Assembly (NCBI RefSeq): GCF_018687695.1
Contig: NZ_CP061303.1
Coordinates: 1,567,847-1,631,846 of the forward strand
DNA length: 64,000 nucleotides
Reading direction: 5' to 3'
From: Polynucleobacter sp. MG-6-Vaara-E2
Lineage (GTDB): Bacteria; Pseudomonadota; Gammaproteobacteria; Burkholderiales; Burkholderiaceae
Position 1 is the stretch's first letter. The number at the start of each line of letters is the position of its first letter. The position numbers and the translations under genes were made by a program. The notes below the pieces were generated by a model. That model searched no databases, had not been told where the DNA came from, and was given only the letters and a program-made list of their open reading frames with translations. Positions 25,651 to 35,663 of this stretch are shown here, piece after piece.

Positions 25651-26037
25651 TTAATTTAATTCCAACGCCACTGGAAAATCTTGATCATTTTCCTGAATCC
25701 ATCCACGTATTTCATCTAAGAAATTAGCTACGAATTCCGGGTCTTCATCAAGATCATCATATCCCGATAGGTCATCAATAATTTGAAATTCCCTATACAT
25801 TGCTTCTGAGTGGTCAGATGCCGATGCAAAGTATATTTCAGCATCATCAGTACCAAGCCACCTTAACATTTCATATAACTTATTATGCCGGTCTGAGAAT
25901 TTAAGAATATGGGCTAATAACGCCTTCTCAAATCCAGTTATATCCTTGTCGTAAACTCTGGCTCCCATTGCATAGTCATCCATTGCGACTAACCATGGAG
26001 TTAATAGATTTTCAGGGGCATTGGGATTGTTTGCCAT
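25651..26037 (-). CDS. hypothetical acidic protein
   Basis: A 128-residue soluble, acidic protein; most of it looks helical, with KALLAHILKFSDRHNKLYEM and FLDEIRGWIQENDQDFPVAL. No family is recognised. The ATG at 26037 follows GGATC, a weak Shine-Dalgarno. It is flanked by the recombinase-associated repeats on one side and a 390-bp gene-free stretch on the other. Confidence 0.6.
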   Translation of the reverse strand: MANNPNAPENLLTPWLVAMDDYAMGARVYDKDITGFEKALLAHILKFSDRHNKLYEMLRWLGTDDAEIYFASASDHSEAMYREFQIIDDLSGYDDLDEDPEFVANFLDEIRGWIQENDQDFPVALELN

Positions 26038-26040
26038 ATA

Positions 26041-26433
26041 GATCCTTATTAATGGATTAAATTCTATCTTAATATAAGGCGAAAGTATTCGCCTGTGATT
26101 CGCTTTCGCTCATCACTTTTTTCATCTTTTAATGTTTGAATAATTGATTTATAGAACTTTTGATAGATTCAACCTACACTGAGCCTTAAGCAACAGGCTC
26201 AGCTATAGAAAAGTTCTTTTGATGAGTTCTTTGCTACACCACTATAAGCACAACCAAATTGGTAAGGGCGGTTTCGCTGTCTCCTTTTATGTGCGGCTTT
26301 AAAACGCAACAATGACAAAAGCAATAAGTGGCTACCTTTGTCTTGCTTGAAAGTTGCTGTGTAAGCAGAGCTTTCTCGTGACTGTCAGAGCTTGAGGCCC
26401 TCGTCTTTCAGCTTAAATTGACATCTCCAAGAT
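26041..26433. other. gene-free stretch with a hairpin
   Basis: No convincing frame is seen. CTGAGCC (26179-26185) and GGCTCAG (26196-26202) form a 7-bp stem with a 10-nt loop. It resembles the operator half-sites turned inside out and is not counted among them. The rest shows repeated short CTTT/AAAG runs. A small RNA is possible; I recognise none. Confidence 0.35.
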
Positions 26434-26694
26434 TCATGCCAGATAGCTAGTCTGTCTGCGTCCTGTTAAGGATAGTGAATACAAGTCTCTGCTACCGCCC
26501 AGAATTTCCGTCTCCGTGATCACTAATGTCCAGTTTTCGGATGGCATAACGAATGAGTGCCACAGCTCTTTTTCGGTAGTAATTATTGGCAAACAGAGCT
26601 TTCCTCTGAACTGCTTGTCATAGTTATTTAGCAAACCACACAAATTCCTGCTTAATTCTGGATTCTTTAGGTTAGCTTTTTTCAGGTTGCCCAA
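26434..26694 (-). CDS. doubtful small protein or gene remnant
   Basis: The frame gives 86 residues from a TTG. A Lys/Asn-rich helix (GNLKKANLKNPELSRNL) is followed by strands with HSFVMPSENWTLVITETEIL and a tail GGSRDLYSLSLTGRRQTSYL. The tail looks like real protein, but there is no ATG before residue 50 and no Shine-Dalgarno, so it may be the end of a truncated gene. No family is recognised. Confidence 0.3.
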   Translation of the reverse strand: MGNLKKANLKNPELSRNLCGLLNNYDKQFRGKLCLPIITTEKELWHSFVMPSENWTLVITETEILGGSRDLYSLSLTGRRQTSYLA

Positions 26695-26750
26695 CCACCG
26701 AACCCGATCATATTGTTATAGGTGCCCATTCATTTATCAAGGAAACCAAT

Positions 26751-27188
26751 ATGAGCACACTAAATTCACTTAAATTAGTAGCCGTTATAAAACCAGCTAA
26801 GTTACCACCAGTTGTCCAAAGAAGAAATAAGCTATCCGATAAGATCTGGGAGCAGATCCAATTGGCGGAAGCTAAAAGCAATGGAGGCACATATGCTCCA
26901 CTAAAATCCAAACGCCTTAAAGATCTAGAGGGTAATATCAAGCTGTTAGAGGTACCCAAGCGTATTAAACCCTGGTGGTTTACTGCCCCAAATGGCAAAG
27001 TCTGCTTGATACTGCGATACGGATCCAAAGTGCTTGAAATAGCACAGGGCAAATCTGCTATTGAACTAGATAAGCCCGCAGAACTTATTCCAACATTACA
27101 AAAGATTAAGACTGCGGTTGAAGCAGGAGAACTAGATCACTTAATTAATGCTGCAACTGAAGCGGTAAGAATGGGATTTAAACATTAA
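26751..27188 (+). CDS. DUF6641 family protein
   Basis: The 145 residues match a pattern I know from Burkholderiales mobile elements: a start with LNSLKLVAV, then PPVVQRRNKLSDKIWEQIQLA, then VPKRIKPWWFTAPNGKVCL, and a helix AVEAGELDHLINAATEAVR. AAGGAAAC lies before the ATG. The function is unknown; it usually sits beside a second small protein of the kind found at 27215, and both are thought to belong to the element backbone. The call is from recall of the family pattern. Confidence 0.75.
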   Translation: MSTLNSLKLVAVIKPAKLPPVVQRRNKLSDKIWEQIQLAEAKSNGGTYAPLKSKRLKDLEGNIKLLEVPKRIKPWWFTAPNGKVCLILRYGSKVLEIAQGKSAIELDKPAELIPTLQKIKTAVEAGELDHLINAATEAVRMGFKH

Positions 27189-27214
27189 TACTTGAAGTAT
27201 CAATAAATATAGAT

Positions 27215-27553
27215 ATGAACAAATATCTAGCCACTATTACCCTAAAAGGCCAGTCGATTAAAACAGTCGTTTTTGCCGACAGCGCAATTCATGCAAGACT
27301 AATACTGGAGTATCAGTTTGGCATGAACTGTATCCTTAGTAGCCCCATCGCAACCACTAAAGAATCATCAGGGGGCATATCGATTGAGGAGGCACTACAA
27401 ATGATTAAGCCCCTAAAACCCATGACTCCACAGCAACTAACTATTGATACCCTGAAAAAACAAAAGGATCAGGCCAACAATAGACTTAAAGCCGAACGCA
27501 ATCGTCAAAAGATTGCTAAGGCTCAAAAGAATCTATTCAATCTATCTAGATGA
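27215..27553 (+). CDS. small hypothetical protein paired with DUF6641
   Basis: A strand-rich head (MNKYLATITLKGQSIKTVVF, then ADSAIHARLILEYQFG) resembles a small beta-alpha-beta unit, and a long basic helix (QANNRLKAERNRQKIAKAQ) ends the 112-residue chain. It starts 26 bases after the DUF6641 gene and ends before palindrome copy e at 27665. No function is assigned. The basic helix suggests nucleic-acid contact. Confidence 0.65.
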   Translation: MNKYLATITLKGQSIKTVVFADSAIHARLILEYQFGMNCILSSPIATTKESSGGISIEEALQMIKPLKPMTPQQLTIDTLKKQKDQANNRLKAERNRQKIAKAQKNLFNLSR

Positions 27554-27664
27554 TCTTTTCAAAATGCTATAAAACCACCTAAAAAAGTGGCTATTTGGCA
27601 AATTTTTGGTCATATTTTTTAGCCGCATTGATAGCGATGACAGGCATAGTACAGATACTCACAA

Positions 27665-27683
27665 GCGTTACTTTAAGTAACGC
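27665..27683 (-). repeat. island palindrome, copy e
   Basis: GCGTTACTT-T-AAGTAACGC between convergent genes (27553 rightward end, 27693 leftward end). This position does not suit a promoter operator. Confidence 0.85.
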
Positions 27684-27692
27684 TCATAATTA

Positions 27693-28016
27693 TTAAATTG
27701 GAGAATCAATAGTTGAATCATCTGCATCATGCAAAGATAGCCACATTGACTCTATCCCACCTATATTTGATGCCTCACACCTTGACTGACAGAATCCCAA
27801 AACAGCTCCAGCTTCTAATAAGAGCATTGGGTCATCATCCTCATAAGGCACACTTAGACCAACAACCCCTCGCTGTGACAAATAAAATACCTCATAATCA
27901 TCAGCATATCCTTCAATTGCCGAATCATTTAGCAAGGCCTGCCATTCATCTGCTTTCATCTCAACATCAGGACTTTCTAAAAGCTGGATATTGAATCGTG
28001 CAAATCTAATAGCCAT
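27693..28016 (-). CDS. hypothetical protein
   Basis: A 107-residue protein of unknown family with alternating strands: MAIRFARFNIQLLESPDVEM, then YEVFYLSQRGVVGLSVPYED, then an acidic tail. No signal or membrane segment is seen. It is divergent from the DnaQ-like exonuclease gene at 28064 with 47 bp between starts, and AAGGAG lies nine bases before its ATG, so the start is well placed. Confidence 0.65.
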   Translation of the reverse strand: MAIRFARFNIQLLESPDVEMKADEWQALLNDSAIEGYADDYEVFYLSQRGVVGLSVPYEDDDPMLLLEAGAVLGFCQSRCEASNIGGIESMWLSLHDADDSTIDSPI

Positions 28017-28063
28017 CTGAAACTCCTTATAGAATTATTACCTTAAATATTACACAAACTCAT

Positions 28064-28720
28064 ATGTCCAAAACCATTATTTTCGATACCGAAGCTACAG
28101 GCATTAAAGAACCCGTATTAATAGAAGCTGCTTGGGTTGAGCTTGAATCTATTGAGCCCTTTACTGTTACCAACCCTTTTGTACAGCGCTATAACCCTGG
28201 TAAACCCATTACCCTTGGTGCACTAGCTACTCATCACATCATGGATGAAGAATTGGTTAATTGCCCACCCGCAGCTAGCTTTACATTGCCCGGTCATGTG
28301 GACTACATCATTGGGCATAACGTGGACTTTGACTGGGAAGTGATTGGTAAACCCGAAATCAAACGTATCTGCACACTAGCTCTAGCCCGCAAGCTTTGGC
28401 CTGATTTAGATAGCCATAATCAAAGTGCTCTCATGTATTACTTGGAACGCGATACAGCACGTGAGCAATTACGTAACGCACATTCGGCTATTGCAGATGT
28501 GGGTATTTGCGCTGTGATCCTAGATCACATTTGCCAAGAGCTAGACATCAAAACTATTGAAGATTTATATGCTGAATCCGAGAAAGCTAGAACCCCAACA
28601 ACGATGCCATTTGGTAAACATAAGGGCATGTTGTTATCAGATGTACCTAGTGACTATAAACAGTGGCTGCTGACTCAAGGGGATATTGATCCATACCTAC
28701 GGAAGGCTTTGGGTGCTTAA
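28064..28720 (+). CDS. DnaQ-like 3'-5' exonuclease with DUF3820-like tail
   Basis: The DEDDh set is visible: D8 and E10 in FDTEATG, D88 in GHNVDFDW, H140 and D145 in HSAIADV. A C-terminal domain MPFGKHKGMLLSDVPSDYKQ (about 181-200) matches the DUF3820 putative quorum or DNA-linked domain often fused to such exonucleases. The expected activity is 3'-5' hydrolysis of DNA or RNA ends. At 218 residues it is complete and lacks polymerase partners. It converges on the NERD helicase gene with a single base between the stop codons. Confidence 0.9.
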   Translation: MSKTIIFDTEATGIKEPVLIEAAWVELESIEPFTVTNPFVQRYNPGKPITLGALATHHIMDEELVNCPPAASFTLPGHVDYIIGHNVDFDWEVIGKPEIKRICTLALARKLWPDLDSHNQSALMYYLERDTAREQLRNAHSAIADVGICAVILDHICQELDIKTIEDLYAESEKARTPTTMPFGKHKGMLLSDVPSDYKQWLLTQGDIDPYLRKALGA

Positions 28721-28721
28721 T

Positions 28722-30446
28722 TCATTGAAATCCATCTTTAATAATTTCTATGGATTTAGTTGAAGCAACTACCGAAAGTAAAGTTTTCGCCCTGGAAATG
28801 CCAACATAAATTAATTCTGTTTCTTTGCTATCAAAGACTTCATCACCAACCCATAAAATTACTGCGCTGGACTCTAATCCTTTAAACCGATAAACGCTAT
28901 CTACCAATACCTGATTGGATCGCCTGGCATGATTCCCGAATGACAACTTGACTCCATGCAGACTTGCTTCATGCTCTAATGCCTTATAAGCCATCTCCTT
29001 ATCTTGCCCAGTAATAAGAATAACTATATCCACAGGTTTAATAGCATCATCAGATGTCCATTTTGCTAATGTATTAAGTATCTCTTTAACCTGTGAATCT
29101 TGATCATTTATAGCTAATAATTGCGCATTGGGGCCCTGTAACTCGGGCTCATCCACGACCTCGCCTTTATAAAAGTTATACGCCAACCTATGAATTGGAA
29201 TAGTATTTCTGCAGTTTGCAGTCAAATGATATGGGGCCTCGGTAACCGGTAAATTCCCATGTCTTTTATATATCTCTTGGTTTTGATCGATAAAAATATA
29301 GAGATAACTTTTATTCACATCCTTAAGAAGCTCTTCTATTCCAAACCAATATTCATCACTAAAATCTTGGGCCTCATCAATCACAATTGCATCAAATTTT
29401 TCATCTAATAATTCATTAGAGAGGGCTAGTGCGTATGGCATCTGGACACCGTATAAGTGAAAACTTGAGTTTCCTGGGTATGCTTCTGCTGCCTCTTTTA
29501 ACAAGTCCCGTCCTGTGCTTCCTTTTGCCTGTCTAATTCTTCGGTCACATAATTGATGAAAATCCAATACGGCCAGCAAAGGTTGATCTTGTAATGCAAG
29601 AGCCAATGAATCAGCTAAAGGTCGGTTGTAACAAAGTAGAAGTGTTTTTAACCCGTTACTAGCAAAATACTTTGCCTTCTCAACTGCAATTAATGTTTTT
29701 CCCGTTCCAGCGCCACCAGAAATAACAGCCCGCGTTCTCCCACCAATAATGCGTAGCACTTTTGCTTGATTATTGGTCAACCGAATTCTTTGTACTTCCG
29801 CATCATCAATGGTCGCCACAAATGCCGGCCTCACCTCAATCGGTTTCGTCAAAAATTTCTCAAGAATTTTGACTCCCTGGGAGCCTAATGGGGTTTCTCC
29901 GTTCTGACGCCAGAATTTAATTAATCTATCTAACCATGATGTAAGGCTTTTCAAATCTACTGAAATACCAATAAGCTCTCGTGGACGCTCTGGGCCGACA
30001 ATATTTGCTGAATCGGCAATATCAGGAAAAAATACGCTATGTCCGAGCGAGACGCGCTCACCCTTCCATTGTCTCCATTCGGGACTTCCATTCAATTGAT
30101 CAAGCAAAGCATGACGCTCACTAGATGCTTGTCTAAATGGGTCCTTTATTTCATGCTGATAGCCATTACGATCTTTCGAGGACCATTTTCCATTGGCGGG
30201 GTCAAAAGAAATACCCCCGCCTTTTACCTCCACTACATAAATGCCCGCAGTTGGTGTAAGGATAATGAAATCAGCCTCACCTTCTTTTAATCTTCCTCGT
30301 GCGTCTTTATAAAGCCAACCTGCGCTATGAATCACCACAAAGTCTGAAGATAATTGATCGCGGCATGCCTCATAAAATCGCGCCTCAGCACGTGATTTAA
30401 CTGCCGATAATTGATCGCCAGTAAGGAGCGGAATCATGCGAGCCAT
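28722..30446 (-). CDS. NERD nuclease-like domain fused to SF1 (UvrD-like) helicase
   Basis: Residues about 20-130 form a NERD domain, a PD-(D/E)XK relative: EGEADFIIL with D59, then GIYVVEVKGG with E73 and K75. The SF1 helicase follows with Walker A GGAGTGKT (244-251), motif II VIDEAQD (355-361) and a late YRFKGLESSAVI with LIYVGISRAKTLL. A 574-residue protein of this kind is expected to unwind and cut DNA, as NERD-helicases do in phage immunity. It starts two bases after the stop of the sacsin-like gene, so the two are translated together. It is the last gene of the operon 36212-28722. Confidence 0.9.
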   Translation of the reverse strand: MARMIPLLTGDQLSAVKSRAEARFYEACRDQLSSDFVVIHSAGWLYKDARGRLKEGEADFIILTPTAGIYVVEVKGGGISFDPANGKWSSKDRNGYQHEIKDPFRQASSERHALLDQLNGSPEWRQWKGERVSLGHSVFFPDIADSANIVGPERPRELIGISVDLKSLTSWLDRLIKFWRQNGETPLGSQGVKILEKFLTKPIEVRPAFVATIDDAEVQRIRLTNNQAKVLRIIGGRTRAVISGGAGTGKTLIAVEKAKYFASNGLKTLLLCYNRPLADSLALALQDQPLLAVLDFHQLCDRRIRQAKGSTGRDLLKEAAEAYPGNSSFHLYGVQMPYALALSNELLDEKFDAIVIDEAQDFSDEYWFGIEELLKDVNKSYLYIFIDQNQEIYKRHGNLPVTEAPYHLTANCRNTIPIHRLAYNFYKGEVVDEPELQGPNAQLLAINDQDSQVKEILNTLAKWTSDDAIKPVDIVILITGQDKEMAYKALEHEASLHGVKLSFGNHARRSNQVLVDSVYRFKGLESSAVILWVGDEVFDSKETELIYVGISRAKTLLSVVASTKSIEIIKDGFQ

Positions 30447-30448
30447 TG

Positions 30449-33400
30449 CTAATCTTTAGACAAAATCATCTTCGAAGGTGCAAATGTTTTTGAAATTTTA
30501 TTTTGATTTTCATCTAGAAAATATATTTTATAAATTTGACCATATGCTTTAATATCTTCAATCTTAACCTTTCCTACATCAGGAATATTTACATACAACC
30601 CAATCTCTGGTTGCAAAATTTCTAAAGAATCTTTTTGCGCAATTGTTTTCCAACCAGAATCAAATCTAAATTGGTTGGTATTTTCAAACGGATTCTTTAT
30701 TAGATAGCTTCGGCGCCTGTTTTCATCTTGCGCAAATTCGACAACACACAGCCAGTATCTGTCACCAGCTTCAATGGCTTTCTTTAATTCTGTTGGGGTA
30801 AGTATTACACCCTCCTCAGTCCAACCATTTGTCTGTCCTTTTACCTCTATATACTCCTCTATACCCTCAAATGAAGTTGCCTTAACATCGAATCCGGGAT
30901 TGTTATGAGGCATCTCAGTGAATGAAATCCATTTTGCTTTGTGCTCTTCCAGAAAATACTTAACAGCAGCCCTTGCAGTAGCATCGCGAGAGGCAACGAC
31001 TTCAGCGCTAAGTTCACCAGCCTCCTCACTTGAATCCTTGCCACTATCAGCATAGCTGATTAGCCTGCCTGAAGAAGCGCGCTCTTTGAAGTTATCTTCA
31101 GATCGTTTTGAGGAGCTATTTTGAGGAGTGAGATGAGATTCTCCAATATTTACAGAGGATGCCGGCTCGCTAGACTCGCTCAAATTGGGAGATGTTCTGC
31201 TGGGGGATGCAAATTTTTCAGCTTTATCAAACAAGGAGGGTATTTTAAATTTTTCGTCGCCAGTAAAGTCACCGCGCTCTAAGGAGCTATTAGTTGTGGA
31301 TGCGATCGACTGACTTCCATCCTCCTTGAATTCGGTTGGTACATTAGGCGTATTGACCTGTATTGGGTCTGCATCGTCACCGTCTGAATTATTGACATTT
31401 GCCCCCTCCTCGCCATTTAAGTCCAGTGGGGTTTCTAAAATTAATCCATCCAATCCCTTAGAAACATCACTTGGTAAATCAGGAACTCCTTTAACTCTAA
31501 GGATATTTGCAAGCTCACTGTCATTTTTTGCTAGTAATAATCTTGCGATAAGGTCCGAACTTTTAATACCAAAAAAGTTACATATTTCTTCGGCGATTAA
31601 ATCCTCTTCAGGACTTGCATCCTCTTGCAAATAGATGCTACCTGAATCATATATGGCATCAATTTTCGAGCGTTTAACTATTTCCGAAAGTTCTATCTCA
31701 ACATTTAAATCTTTTAGTTTAAAAACTTTTACATTTGCAAGAATGCTAAATTTATGATTTTCCATCGCTTCTTCAAAGGCGCGAGGATTCTTGTGATAAA
31801 AAACACGAGCAAAAAAAGGTGTTAACTCCTTAATTTTAGTTGTCATATACTCATCGAGCACACCACGCGAATCAAGCAGTACTCGCTTCTCTATATTTTC
31901 AGAAACAAAATCAATTGGAATTTCAGAGAATAAATTTCTTAATCGTGGAATTTCAGCCGATGGGATAGCAAGAAATGAAAGTCTTTCTTCATCAAAAAAA
32001 AGTTCTCCATATTCATCAAAATCATTCACATAAAGATTATCTGAATTGGAAACCATCTGACTATGCTGATTTAGGTATACAGCATTACTTCTAATGAAAT
32101 CGAGCCAATCATCTATATCAAGATTATTTTTAATAGCATCGTCGTACTCTCTCCCTGCCTGCTTATATATCCTTATCGCCTCTTCCTTCTTCTTTTGCTG
32201 ATCTGGGATTGAATCTAATTCAGTGAGTGCCACAATTTTCTGGGAAATTGATAACTTTTCAGTTACCCCTAGTTTTCCTACAAAAAATCCATGGAAATCT
32301 CGATAAGTCTGCTCTAGGGGTGGATATATGGAATCGAGGAATTGTTCATTTGAAGCCCAAGTCACCTCATCTTTTTTTGCCCAAAACACATCGCCTTTTT
32401 TCTTTATCCTTATTAGTCCATAGTAACTAAATTGAAAGTCAGTATTTTCATCCCATAGAGTTTCGAGCTTCCTATATATAGCCTTTAGCTGAGCGCCCGT
32501 TTCACCGCCTGCCTCCTTAAGCTGCTTAAGCCTTTTAACACAGGCCTCAGAGTCAACTTGATAGGTTATGCCGCAAATATCCAATAACTCTTCATTAAAT
32601 ATTGTTGCCGTTAAATAAGGTGGCGTATCACCAAAAATATCTTCGATATCCTGATTCCGATAATAAGATTGGCTTATTGGAATATTGCCCCGCTTATTTA
32701 CTGGAGCAAACATTCCTGATAGTGCATTTGCAAAATGACTACTCACCATAGTTGGGGATTTACGACGAGAGCCTAATGATGTCTCGAGCTTGTCCTGGTA
32801 ATAGTCCCAATTTTTATCAATTATTTCAAGTGTAGCTTTTCTAATTTCTGAATTTTCAGAATCCAGCAATAATTGCAATTCCTCGGACGGCGAAGGGTTT
32901 GTGCCATCAACCACACGAGGATAATCAATAATTCCAATTTGCTTAAAAAATAATATCCATGATTTTTTTTCTTCAAAAATATTTGAAGCTGTTTCGTCAA
33001 TATAACTTGCAGAAACTAGTACTTCCTTACCAATTGATGACTTAAGAAAACGCTCTATTGAGAATGAAGGGTCATATTCATCGCTTATATATAGAGTATC
33101 CGGTTTTGCAAAAACCCACTCCTGCTTGTCTTTGGATTTCGAGCCAATATACATTCCATTAGAAATGACTCTAGTAGCCCTATTTACTGCAAAAATGTTT
33201 TCATTTTTGGCCTCAGATGCGATGAACGCTTCAAAATTATCCTTTACATATCTTAAATGGCCAATTAATGCCTCGTTCTCAGATGATTTCCGCCCCTCAG
33301 AACTGTGCAATGGAAGGATATGAGATTTAATGACTGTATATGAGTCTGGTTGTTTAATATTAATTTTCGCAAAAAATTCATAAGCCTCTTTACATTTCGA

Positions 33401-35011
33401 GATAGCGAGTTCGCATATATTGTTATCAACAAATGTTAACTCCCCCTCAAATCCATATTTTTTATTTTTACCAAGCGGATAATAAGCATCCCCATCATCT
33501 GGAGCAGCAAACCCACCACCAGCAAGAGGAATGCAATTAACGGAAGATATGCCAGCCATTAGTAATGTACTAATATTTCGCGTCGCTAAGAAGGCGTAAA
33601 AATTAGACTTCCATTCAACCGATTGGCTATCTAGCCAATCCTGCTGCGCCCTAAAAATATCAACCAAATCTTCATCCGTTAAACTTTTCACACCTAATAT
33701 CTTCAACATCTCAAATTCTTTTTTACAACGCTTATCAAGATAATAAAAATTAAATAGCTTTTCAGCTATTTGCGGCGGAAAAAGGTTTTGGAATTCTGGT
33801 GGTGCTATCCGAATATCTCTTGGCTTTTTCCAGCCGCCCCCTTGAACAGGAAGACTTTCTACATTTGATAGCTTTTCCAAAATTGCCATTGGCAAATCTT
33901 TAAAAAAGGGGTCAACGATTCGATCGAAATCTGAAAGAAAACTCAAATACGAATAGGTTAATGGCTCGCTAGCTTTAAATCTTGCCAATACCTCAGTTGA
34001 AAAAATATCAGCAATCTGATCCTTGAGATATGTATTCCATGCTGAGCTAGTGTTTATATCTTGTCTACTGGCACTTAAGATAAAGTCTGCCTGTATTATG
34101 AATTTGAAGCCAAAATTACGAATTGGTAAATATGCAAAGACATTCTCGTCATTTGTAACTTTTGCCTCTCCATTTTCTTTTAATGAAAATGCAAGAACAA
34201 TTTCACTTGAACTAATTTCAACTCGACTTTCTTCACTTACACCTGAAACATCAATTAATTTTGATACGCGAAGATAATTATTTTTTTCTTCTTTACTAAC
34301 ACCCCCCAAGAATGTTCTACTAGTTAAAGTAGTGTGCTCATCCCTATCAAGCCTTAGATAAATTAATTTATTTTCTGATTGTTCTATTTTTATTTCTTTA
34401 AGCTTTGATAAAAAGAGCAATAACCTTGGATCAAAAGCTTTAAATGTCTCATTATTGAATTGGTAACCAGTCTTAGCGGGCAAAATAATTGTTGTCTCAT
34501 GCTTACCCACTTCTCCGCTAGGCTCATGCCACTCGGGGACTATATACCCAAGCAAATTTTCTGGGTCTAACCGATTAAAACGAAAATGAAATCCATTCGA
34601 ATGGATTTCGGGGGCATCTGAAACCGCAAAGACTGATTTAAATCCAATGCCTTTTTCACCAATAAATCCTCGATTCTTAGACTTAGAACTTTTGCCGGTT
34701 GTACATAAAGCTGAAACGTTCTCTTCACGAAATCCTAGCTCATTATTTACAAGTCGAAGGCTATTGGGTGTGATATGAAATTCAAGCTTAGGAATTATCT
34801 TTGGATCGTATTGGTTATCATCAGCATTTTGAATAACCTCCAATACAAAATGTCCTTGGTCGTTATATAGCCCGGTCGATAGAAGTCGGAGTGCATTGTT
34901 ATAGCCATCAATCACCCTGTCTTTACCTGGTCTAAAGTTGTTAGTTCCAGCTTCATCAATTCCAAATTCCTTTCGGATTTCAGAAATTATCATGTAAGGC
35001 GTTTTGGACAT
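30449..35011 (-). CDS. giant sacsin-like GHKL ATPase with C-terminal DUF3883 nuclease-like domain
   Basis: Residues about 50-350 form an Hsp90/GHKL ATPase of the sacsin type: VLEVIQNADDN (N box) and RGFIGEKGIGFKSVF (glycine box). A long region of about 950 residues with no clear domain follows, then a Ser-rich linker. A DUF3883 domain near 1365-1450 carries GFDVKA and EYIEVKG (PD-(D/E)XK layout), and a small beta tail ends the chain. The start is the ATG at 35011; a TTG at 35023 is also in frame. Proteins of this make-up occur in defence islands. The operon partners are an SprT-like protease, an unknown and a NERD helicase. ATP-gated cleavage of foreign DNA is inference. Confidence 0.88.
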   Translation of the reverse strand: MSKTPYMIISEIRKEFGIDEAGTNNFRPGKDRVIDGYNNALRLLSTGLYNDQGHFVLEVIQNADDNQYDPKIIPKLEFHITPNSLRLVNNELGFREENVSALCTTGKSSKSKNRGFIGEKGIGFKSVFAVSDAPEIHSNGFHFRFNRLDPENLLGYIVPEWHEPSGEVGKHETTIILPAKTGYQFNNETFKAFDPRLLLFLSKLKEIKIEQSENKLIYLRLDRDEHTTLTSRTFLGGVSKEEKNNYLRVSKLIDVSGVSEESRVEISSSEIVLAFSLKENGEAKVTNDENVFAYLPIRNFGFKFIIQADFILSASRQDINTSSAWNTYLKDQIADIFSTEVLARFKASEPLTYSYLSFLSDFDRIVDPFFKDLPMAILEKLSNVESLPVQGGGWKKPRDIRIAPPEFQNLFPPQIAEKLFNFYYLDKRCKKEFEMLKILGVKSLTDEDLVDIFRAQQDWLDSQSVEWKSNFYAFLATRNISTLLMAGISSVNCIPLAGGGFAAPDDGDAYYPLGKNKKYGFEGELTFVDNNICELAISKCKEAYEFFAKINIKQPDSYTVIKSHILPLHSSEGRKSSENEALIGHLRYVKDNFEAFIASEAKNENIFAVNRATRVISNGMYIGSKSKDKQEWVFAKPDTLYISDEYDPSFSIERFLKSSIGKEVLVSASYIDETASNIFEEKKSWILFFKQIGIIDYPRVVDGTNPSPSEELQLLLDSENSEIRKATLEIIDKNWDYYQDKLETSLGSRRKSPTMVSSHFANALSGMFAPVNKRGNIPISQSYYRNQDIEDIFGDTPPYLTATIFNEELLDICGITYQVDSEACVKRLKQLKEAGGETGAQLKAIYRKLETLWDENTDFQFSYYGLIRIKKKGDVFWAKKDEVTWASNEQFLDSIYPPLEQTYRDFHGFFVGKLGVTEKLSISQKIVALTELDSIPDQQKKKEEAIRIYKQAGREYDDAIKNNLDIDDWLDFIRSNAVYLNQHSQMVSNSDNLYVNDFDEYGELFFDEERLSFLAIPSAEIPRLRNLFSEIPIDFVSENIEKRVLLDSRGVLDEYMTTKIKELTPFFARVFYHKNPRAFEEAMENHKFSILANVKVFKLKDLNVEIELSEIVKRSKIDAIYDSGSIYLQEDASPEEDLIAEEICNFFGIKSSDLIARLLLAKNDSELANILRVKGVPDLPSDVSKGLDGLILETPLDLNGEEGANVNNSDGDDADPIQVNTPNVPTEFKEDGSQSIASTTNSSLERGDFTGDEKFKIPSLFDKAEKFASPSRTSPNLSESSEPASSVNIGESHLTPQNSSSKRSEDNFKERASSGRLISYADSGKDSSEEAGELSAEVVASRDATARAAVKYFLEEHKAKWISFTEMPHNNPGFDVKATSFEGIEEYIEVKGQTNGWTEEGVILTPTELKKAIEAGDRYWLCVVEFAQDENRRRSYLIKNPFENTNQFRFDSGWKTIAQKDSLEILQPEIGLYVNIPDVGKVKIEDIKAYGQIYKIYFLDENQNKISKTFAPSKMILSKD

Positions 35012-35076
35012 CAGTTTGATCAATCAAAGTTAATGGATTATTAAAATAATAACCATAATGATCATTCTGATGTAAC

Positions 35077-35655
35077 TTAATCCCAATCTCCCGTTTCCTC
35101 CATCCCCTCCATGTCCTTGGGGCAAATTGGGGGGCCTAAAATAAGATGCCTTTTCAACATCACCACCTCATATCCGCACTTAGAGCATTTTGCACCTGGT
35201 CTTTTGGGGGCTTTTTGCATAGTTCTGACTGGCAAGCTCAATCTACCATGAGGGAAAGTGCCTAACTTATCCACAATCCTAATTAAATCCTGCTTTAGCC
35301 AATCACCAGCACCAGCGCTTCTCATCGGCCCCTTTAGCCCAACATCCAGTGCAATTTTTCTAAAATTTTCACCATGTCCACTTTGGCAATCATCTACAGC
35401 ATGTACTAATTCATGCACCAAGGTATCTAAGAAGTCTAACGGCGTCTGAAGATGTGGTGCTATAAAGATTTGATTAATCCCGTCTACAGCAGATCTTGTA
35501 GACCAGCACTGACCTAGGTGCCGTCCTTTTCCGCCAGAACTTGGAAACCCAACCGATACCTTCACTATTGGTATTGAATATCCAGCCTTATCAAATATTG
35601 GCACTATATGATCTACAGCGCGCATTAACCATTGCTCTCGATTTATTTCACCCAT
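35077..35655 (-). CDS. SprT-like zinc metalloprotease
   Basis: HELVH at 81-85 with a third ligand H94 in SGHGENFRK is the SprT/Spartan signature. A zinc-ribbon-like C-X2-C (AKCSKCGYEV) and a further cysteine in GPPICPKD follow near 155-180, with only three cysteines clear. The chain of 192 residues is complete. In eukaryotes Spartan cleaves protein-DNA crosslinks; bacterial roles are not established. Position between an unknown protein and the sacsin-like ATPase, with gaps of 8 and 65 bases, makes it part of the same operon. It might process a DNA-bound partner during defence. Confidence 0.85.
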   Translation of the reverse strand: MGEINREQWLMRAVDHIVPIFDKAGYSIPIVKVSVGFPSSGGKGRHLGQCWSTRSAVDGINQIFIAPHLQTPLDFLDTLVHELVHAVDDCQSGHGENFRKIALDVGLKGPMRSAGAGDWLKQDLIRIVDKLGTFPHGRLSLPVRTMQKAPKRPGAKCSKCGYEVVMLKRHLILGPPICPKDMEGMEETGDWD

Positions 35656-35663
35656 AGAACCTC

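Noticed and set aside
26179..26202. CTGAGCC/GGCTCAG hairpin as a further copy of the operator
   Set aside because: The half-sites are in the reverse order and the spacer is 10 nt rather than 5.
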